Assembly: GCF_903969135.1 (NCBI RefSeq)
Contig: NZ_LR824569.1
Location: forward strand, 1,302,001 to 1,366,000
DNA from: Chryseobacterium sp. JV274
Lineage (GTDB): Bacteria > Bacteroidota > Bacteroidia > Flavobacteriales > Weeksellaceae
Length of the DNA: 64,000 nucleotides
Direction of reading: 5' to 3'
Under the pieces are notes generated by a model, which had not been told where the DNA came from, ran no database searches, and worked only from the letters and a program-made list of their open reading frames with translations. The position numbers and the translations under genes were made by a program. Positions 60,270 through 64,000 of the stretch are shown here, one piece after another; position 1 is the first letter of the stretch; every line of letters begins with the position of its first letter.

Positions 60270-60957
60270 CTGTATTATTGTAGATGACGAACCTCTGGCT
60301 ATGTCATTACTGGAAAACCATATTTCTAAAATCGACGATTTAAAGTTGGTGGGAAAAGCTCAAAATGCAATGCAGGCTTATAAAACACTGCAAAATCAGA
60401 CTGTAGACCTTATGTTTCTGGATATTCAGATGCCTCACCTCAATGGAATTGATTTTCTGAAGTCACTGTCTCAGAAGCCCAATACTATTTTCACTACAGC
60501 TTACCGGGATTTTGCCATTGAAGGTTTTGAACTGGAAGCGGTAGATTATCTCCTGAAACCCATTACTTTTGAACGGTTTTTCAAATCTGTAGAACGTATC
60601 CTGAGAACTACAGCCGACCATACAAAAGATTATATCCTCGTCAAAACTGAAGGAATGCACCGGAAACTTATGCTTTCGGAGATCGTTTATTTTGAAAGCC
60701 AGGGAAATGACATCAAGGTAGTACTCGTTACCAATGAAAGGTTTATTTCGAAAAGTAAGATTACAGATCTGGAACAAACGCTATCTGGTAAAGGTTTTGT
60801 AAGAATTCACAGATCTTTTATCATTAATTCTACTGTTGTGACGGCATTCAGTAATAATGAAATTATTGTCAACAACCATAAGATTCCCGTAGGAAGAAGT
60901 TATAAACAGGAGTTTGATACCTTGATATCTTCTGTTTCAAGAAATAAATTGTTATAA
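60262..60957 (+). CDS. LytTR-family response regulator
   Basis: A 231-residue regulator with an N-terminal receiver domain (phosphorylation site D54 in MFLDIQMPHLNG, Lys in DYLLKPI) and a C-terminal LytTR DNA-binding domain (YFESQGNDIKVV, FVRIHRSFIIN, and GRSYKQEF). The start overlaps the kinase stop by 8 nt, so it forms a two-component pair with it. Targets are unknown. Confidence 0.92.
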   Translation: MINCIIVDDEPLAMSLLENHISKIDDLKLVGKAQNAMQAYKTLQNQTVDLMFLDIQMPHLNGIDFLKSLSQKPNTIFTTAYRDFAIEGFELEAVDYLLKPITFERFFKSVERILRTTADHTKDYILVKTEGMHRKLMLSEIVYFESQGNDIKVVLVTNERFISKSKITDLEQTLSGKGFVRIHRSFIINSTVVTAFSNNEIIVNNHKIPVGRSYKQEFDTLISSVSRNKLL

Positions 60958-61339
60958 AATTGTTTCCGAAAATTCCACGGTCATGTTTTCTGCTTCTCTT
61001 GTAGAATTTAATCTATAATGACATTTTTTTAACATTAATTTTAAATTAGTCATTAGCTCAGCCTTATTTGAGTGATTTCCAATCTGTTTTTCAATGCATT
61101 ACATCCTATAAATAATGATCAGTCAGTCTTAAAGCAAATTGACTCTGCGCTCACAAAAAACAACCAAACAATTAATTAACAAACACTTACATAAACAATG
61201 AAATCCATAGCATCCGCGGATTATCTCATCATGATATTAAAAAAAAATATTACTTTTGCTTAAACAAATAAAATTGTTTTTTAGCTTTTTTATTAGTAAA
61301 TTTATGTACACCAAGTTGTAAAACATTAAAATTCATTTT
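60958..61339 (+). promoter_or_regulatory. Gap with a -7 element for the secreted-protein gene
   Basis: Very AT-rich 382-nt gap with no recognisable gene. TACTTTTG at 61251-61258 is an exact TAnnTTTG match, 82 nt upstream of the ATG at 61340. No structured RNA was recognised. Confidence 0.35.
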
Positions 61340-61888
61340 ATGAGAAAAATAATTCTACTTATTACTTGTATGTTCGGTATTTCAGTTTTCTCACAGATTA
61401 AAGTGTTGAAGAATGAAAGTTTGGTGGAAATTGGTAAAGATAATTCTGTTGGTCTCTATAAAAAGGAAGATAAATTTACAGTCAACTACCAGGATCTGAA
61501 CACCGCCAACCTGAATACAATCCGATCTTTTTCATTTCAGAATATTAATGGTGATGTTACCGGATTATTTAAACTTATTATGGATGGGTTTATCTCTGCT
61601 CCTGGTGAAAATATTATCCTGGAACTGCCTAATGATATCATTGAGCTTCATTATGAAAAAAACTATGGCCAGCCAACCGTACAGTTTATCCAGGTGATCA
61701 ATAAGAACCGGAAATATATAGGAAAATCACAGTTTTTGACCCAAAAACAAGTGGAGAAAATTTTCGGCAGAACCAATGGAAAGTATGCCATGTATGACAG
61801 CCCCGGTTCTGTAACCAAAGGAGCTGGTAATAGTGCCTCTACTGCTGCTCCGGCAACAGGTGGAACCAAGAAAAAATCAAAAAAATAA
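61340..61888 (+). CDS. Secreted protein of unknown function
   Basis: A 182-residue exported protein (MRKIILLITCMFGISVFSQ). The mature part is mixed alpha/beta with an acidic start, and ends in a low-complexity Ala/Thr/Gly/Lys tail (GTKKKSKK). No catalytic motif. It is followed by a terminator and then the GldA-like ATPase; there is no evidence they are functionally linked. Confidence 0.65.
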   Translation: MRKIILLITCMFGISVFSQIKVLKNESLVEIGKDNSVGLYKKEDKFTVNYQDLNTANLNTIRSFSFQNINGDVTGLFKLIMDGFISAPGENIILELPNDIIELHYEKNYGQPTVQFIQVINKNRKYIGKSQFLTQKQVEKIFGRTNGKYAMYDSPGSVTKGAGNSASTAAPATGGTKKKSKK

Positions 61889-61910
61889 TTATATTTTATA
61901 AATATTGCGA

Positions 61911-61949
61911 AACTCATTCTATCGGATGAGTTTTTTTATTTTATTTTTG
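61911..61949 (+). terminator. Terminator overlapping the next promoter
   Basis: AACTCAT / ATGAGTT (7-bp stem) followed by a T-rich run ends the secreted-protein transcript. Immediately after, TATTTTTG at 61942-61949 is an exact -7 element for the ABC gene at 61969. Confidence 0.65.
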
Positions 61950-61968
61950 CAGAAAGACATTAAAACTT

Positions 61969-62664
61969 ATGCCACTTCAGATAATCAATTTAACCAAAAA
62001 ATTTGGTGAGCAGACTGCCCTTGACAATATCAACATTTCTATTGATAAAAATGAGATCATCGGTCTTCTTGGCCCAAACGGTGCCGGAAAATCTACCCTG
62101 ATGAAATCTATTGTCGGAGCGCTGAAAATTGACCAGGGTGAAATCATTTTCAATGGGATGAATATCTCAAACCATGAGATTGAAAGCAAAAAGAAAATAG
62201 GCTTTCTTCCTGAAAACAATCCGCTTTATCTGGAAATGTACGTAAAAGAATATCTTCAGTTTGTAGCCAATATCCACAAAATATCAGAGTCCAGAGTAGA
62301 TGAGGTGATAGAACTGGTAGGAATCACACCAGAAAAATCTAAAAAAATCGGACAGCTTTCTAAAGGTTACAAACAACGTGTAGGATTGGCTCAGGCTATT
62401 ATTCATCAGCCGGATTTACTGATTCTTGATGAACCTACCAATGGTCTGGATCCCAATCAAATCATTGAAATCCGTAATGTGGTAAAACAAATCGGCCAGC
62501 AGAAAACCGTTTTACTTTCTACTCACATCATGCAGGAAGTGGAAGCACTTTGTTCAAGAGTTATTCTTATTCATAAAGGAAATATTCTTCAGGACTGCCC
62601 TATTGATGAGTTCAAAGGTAAATTTGAAAGCCTGGAAGAGGCGTTTGCAAGTTATACAGTATAA
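61969..62664 (+). CDS. ABC transporter ATP-binding protein, GldA-like
   Basis: A 231-residue ABC ATPase. Walker A GPNGAGKS at 35-42, Q-loop region KKKIGFLPENNPLYLEMYV, signature LSKGYKQRVGLAQA, Walker B LLILDEP and H-loop LSTHIMQEVEA. The PENNPLYLxMYVxEYL phrase is typical of the gliding-motility ATPase GldA of flavobacteria. The C-terminus is shorter than the usual roughly 300-residue GldA. No GldF/GldG permease gene is in view, so the ATPase function is firm and the gliding role tentative. Confidence 0.82.
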   Translation: MPLQIINLTKKFGEQTALDNINISIDKNEIIGLLGPNGAGKSTLMKSIVGALKIDQGEIIFNGMNISNHEIESKKKIGFLPENNPLYLEMYVKEYLQFVANIHKISESRVDEVIELVGITPEKSKKIGQLSKGYKQRVGLAQAIIHQPDLLILDEPTNGLDPNQIIEIRNVVKQIGQQKTVLLSTHIMQEVEALCSRVILIHKGNILQDCPIDEFKGKFESLEEAFASYTV

Positions 62665-62672
62665 AGAAATAC

Positions 62673-62711
62673 AAAATCGCCCGGAAAAATTTCCGGGCGA
62701 TTTTTTTTAAA
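62673..62711 (+). terminator. Terminator between the ABC ATPase and SPFH genes
   Basis: AAAATCGCCCGGAAA / TTTCCGGGCGATTTT, a perfect 15-bp stem with an AA loop, followed by TTTT. It can serve both convergent genes. Confidence 0.9.
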
Positions 62712-62729
62712 TTATTCTTCAAGTTAAAA

Positions 62730-64000
62730 TCAAGAATTGTTATCCGGTTTCTCCTCAATTACAGCAGCCGTTTCAGCATTTTTCTTTTGTACCTGTTCCA
62801 AAAGCTGAAGTCCTAAAAGTCCGCTAATTCCGCCATTCGCTGAATCTCCGTTTCCTCCGATTAATACTTCAGGCATTATTCTTACATTCTGGCTGGCAAT
62901 ATTTTCCATGATTTTCAATTGGGTAAAGTTATTTCCGCCCATTGCTTCTACAGATAACTTATAGGATTCTGCATTAGATTTACCAATGGCCAGAATTTTT
63001 TCTGCTTCTGCATTACCTGTTAATGAAATTTGTTCCGCATTTGCTTTTGCCAGCAACTCTATCTTTTCTGCTTCAGCTTTTGCGAGAAGTCTTGTTTTTT
63101 CTGCTTCACCTGTGGCCAACAGCTTCAATCTGTCTCCTTCTGCATTCGCCTGCAATCTTACGGAATTGGCATCTCCGGTTGCTTTTTTCACTGATGCATC
63201 AGCTATTCTTTCCGCAATCACAACACCCTGATCCGCTTTTACAATTTCTTTCTGCATATCAGCAACAGCCGTTTCTTTTTCCAGAGCCTGACGCGTTTCC
63301 TGAGCCAGCATTTCAGTTTCGTAAGTAATTTTCTGTTCTTCCGCCAATTTTCTATCCGTTAAGGTTTTCATTAAACTTTCCGGAGGAACAATCGCTCCTA
63401 TCAAAGTATCTACTGCATTTACATTATATTGTTCCAAAACACTGCTGATGTGGTCTTTTGCCGACTGCTGTCTTTCTTTTCGCGTTCCCAGAAATGCAAT
63501 CACATCACTATCCTGCGCTGAATTTCTAAAATAATTTCCAATAGTTGGCTCTAAAACCTGGCTTACAAGATTGATCATATTTCCAAAGCGTGCAATCACT
63601 TTTGGAGCTTCATACGTCGGAATATGGATGATTTGCGAAACATCAAGATTGAAAGGGAAACCGTCTTTACTTCGTACCGTAATCGTTGAGAGGTTTTTAT
63701 CCAGCTGGTGAGATTCGCTTCTTTCATAAGCCCAGTTCAGTACCAAATTGGTGGTAGGAACAAGTTCAACCTTCATAATATAAGGATTGATGGGATATTT
63801 TCCGGGACCAATGGGTTCTGCCCAAACTCCTTTACGGCTTTTCTCAACAATGTTTCCATGTTTAAAATCAATCCCGCTCAAATCTTGTCCTTCTTCTCCT
63901 ACATAGCTGATAATAACTCCCACATGGCCAATTGGAATTTCCGTCATTTTCACCATTTCAACTTTTGTAAACCAGGGATTCAGGAAATAAGAACCCGCCA
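62730..64000 (-). CDS. SPFH/Band-7 (flotillin-like) membrane protein, 5' end cut by window
   Basis: The frame has an internal ATG at 63956 but stays open to the window edge (SYFLNPWFTKVEMVKMTEI), so the true start lies outside. The visible part has an SPFH domain (IPIGHVGVIISYVG, RKGVWAEPIGPGKYPIN, TITVRSKDGFPFNLDVS) followed by a long Ala/Glu-rich coiled coil with repeated AEAEKI/ANAEQI-type phrases and a Gly-rich tail. Flotillin-like proteins organise membrane microdomains; the partner NfeD gene is not in view. Confidence 0.88.
   Translation of the reverse strand, partial: AGSYFLNPWFTKVEMVKMTEIPIGHVGVIISYVGEEGQDLSGIDFKHGNIVEKSRKGVWAEPIGPGKYPINPYIMKVELVPTTNLVLNWAYERSESHQLDKNLSTITVRSKDGFPFNLDVSQIIHIPTYEAPKVIARFGNMINLVSQVLEPTIGNYFRNSAQDSDVIAFLGTRKERQQSAKDHISSVLEQYNVNAVDTLIGAIVPPESLMKTLTDRKLAEEQKITYETEMLAQETRQALEKETAVADMQKEIVKADQGVVIAERIADASVKKATGDANSVRLQANAEGDRLKLLATGEAEKTRLLAKAEAEKIELLAKANAEQISLTGNAEAEKILAIGKSNAESYKLSVEAMGGNNFTQLKIMENIASQNVRIMPEVLIGGNGDSANGGISGLLGLQLLEQVQKKNAETAAVIEEKPDNNS

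Noticed and set aside
61198..61263. A 21-codon ATG frame in the 60.96-61.34 kb gap
   Set aside because: Short, not coupled to anything, and its sequence has no leader-peptide character.

Overview
The window looks like chromosomal DNA of a Chryseobacterium-like flavobacterium (Bacteroidota, Weeksellaceae). This rests on the low GC content, a SusC/SusD pair, a GldA-type ABC ATPase, a PER/CGA/CIA-like class A beta-lactamase, many small AraC/LytTR regulators, and promoters of the Bacteroidota type (TTG...TAnnTTTG). The genus is an inference. No rRNA, tRNA, CRISPR array or intact insertion sequence was seen.

Layout. (1) 1-10.95 kb: one end of an extracellular contractile injection system (eCIS, Afp/PVC-like). 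The tail sheath (cut by the window edge) and a DUF4255 tail-terminator gene run leftwards; a small Cys-rich protein, the tape measure, the AAA+ ATPase and a 1050-residue cargo protein run rightwards. The cargo ends in a nucleotidyltransferase-like tip followed by an immunity-like gene. Behind it lie what look like displaced toxin tails, another small immunity-like gene and a small alarmone hydrolase, so the locus is organised like a polymorphic toxin locus. (2) 11-13.4 kb: a YtcJ-like amidohydrolase. (3) 13.4-19.3 kb: a five-gene leftward ergothioneine operon: egtD, egtB, an ABC ATPase, a permease/binding-protein fusion whose binding domain is circularly permuted, and a MalY/PatB-type C-S lyase. 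(4) 19.6-25.6 kb: a TonB-plug surface protein, an AraC remnant and two serine hydrolases. (5) 25.6-31.4 kb: an AT-rich, probably acquired defence-like island: a small HTH protein, TcmP, DUF5131, a second TcmP, and an anti-phage dCTP deaminase. A 16-nt motif is shared by the two operon promoters. (6) 31.6-50 kb: ordinary accessory metabolism and regulation (AraC, SDR, LysR with a hydrolase and an MDR reductase, MaoC, cold-shock protein, degenerate DEAD-box helicase, Branch glycosyltransferase, YcaQ-type glycosylase, secreted adenosine deaminase, AHSA1, GlxA, AraC, NmrA), with several intergenic hairpin repeats. (7) 50-55 kb: a SusC/SusD uptake operon behind a long leader that holds a 50-codon Cys/Met-rich reading frame and an upstream palindrome. 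(8) 55-64 kb: lipoprotein, class A beta-lactamase with a serine hydrolase, acyltransferase, LytS/LytTR two-component pair, secreted protein, GldA-like ATPase, and an SPFH protein cut by the window edge.

The most promising material is the eCIS cargo/immunity cassette region, the TcmP-DUF5131-TcmP triad with its shared upstream motif, the permuted ergothioneine importer, and the Cys/Met-rich leader upstream of SusC.
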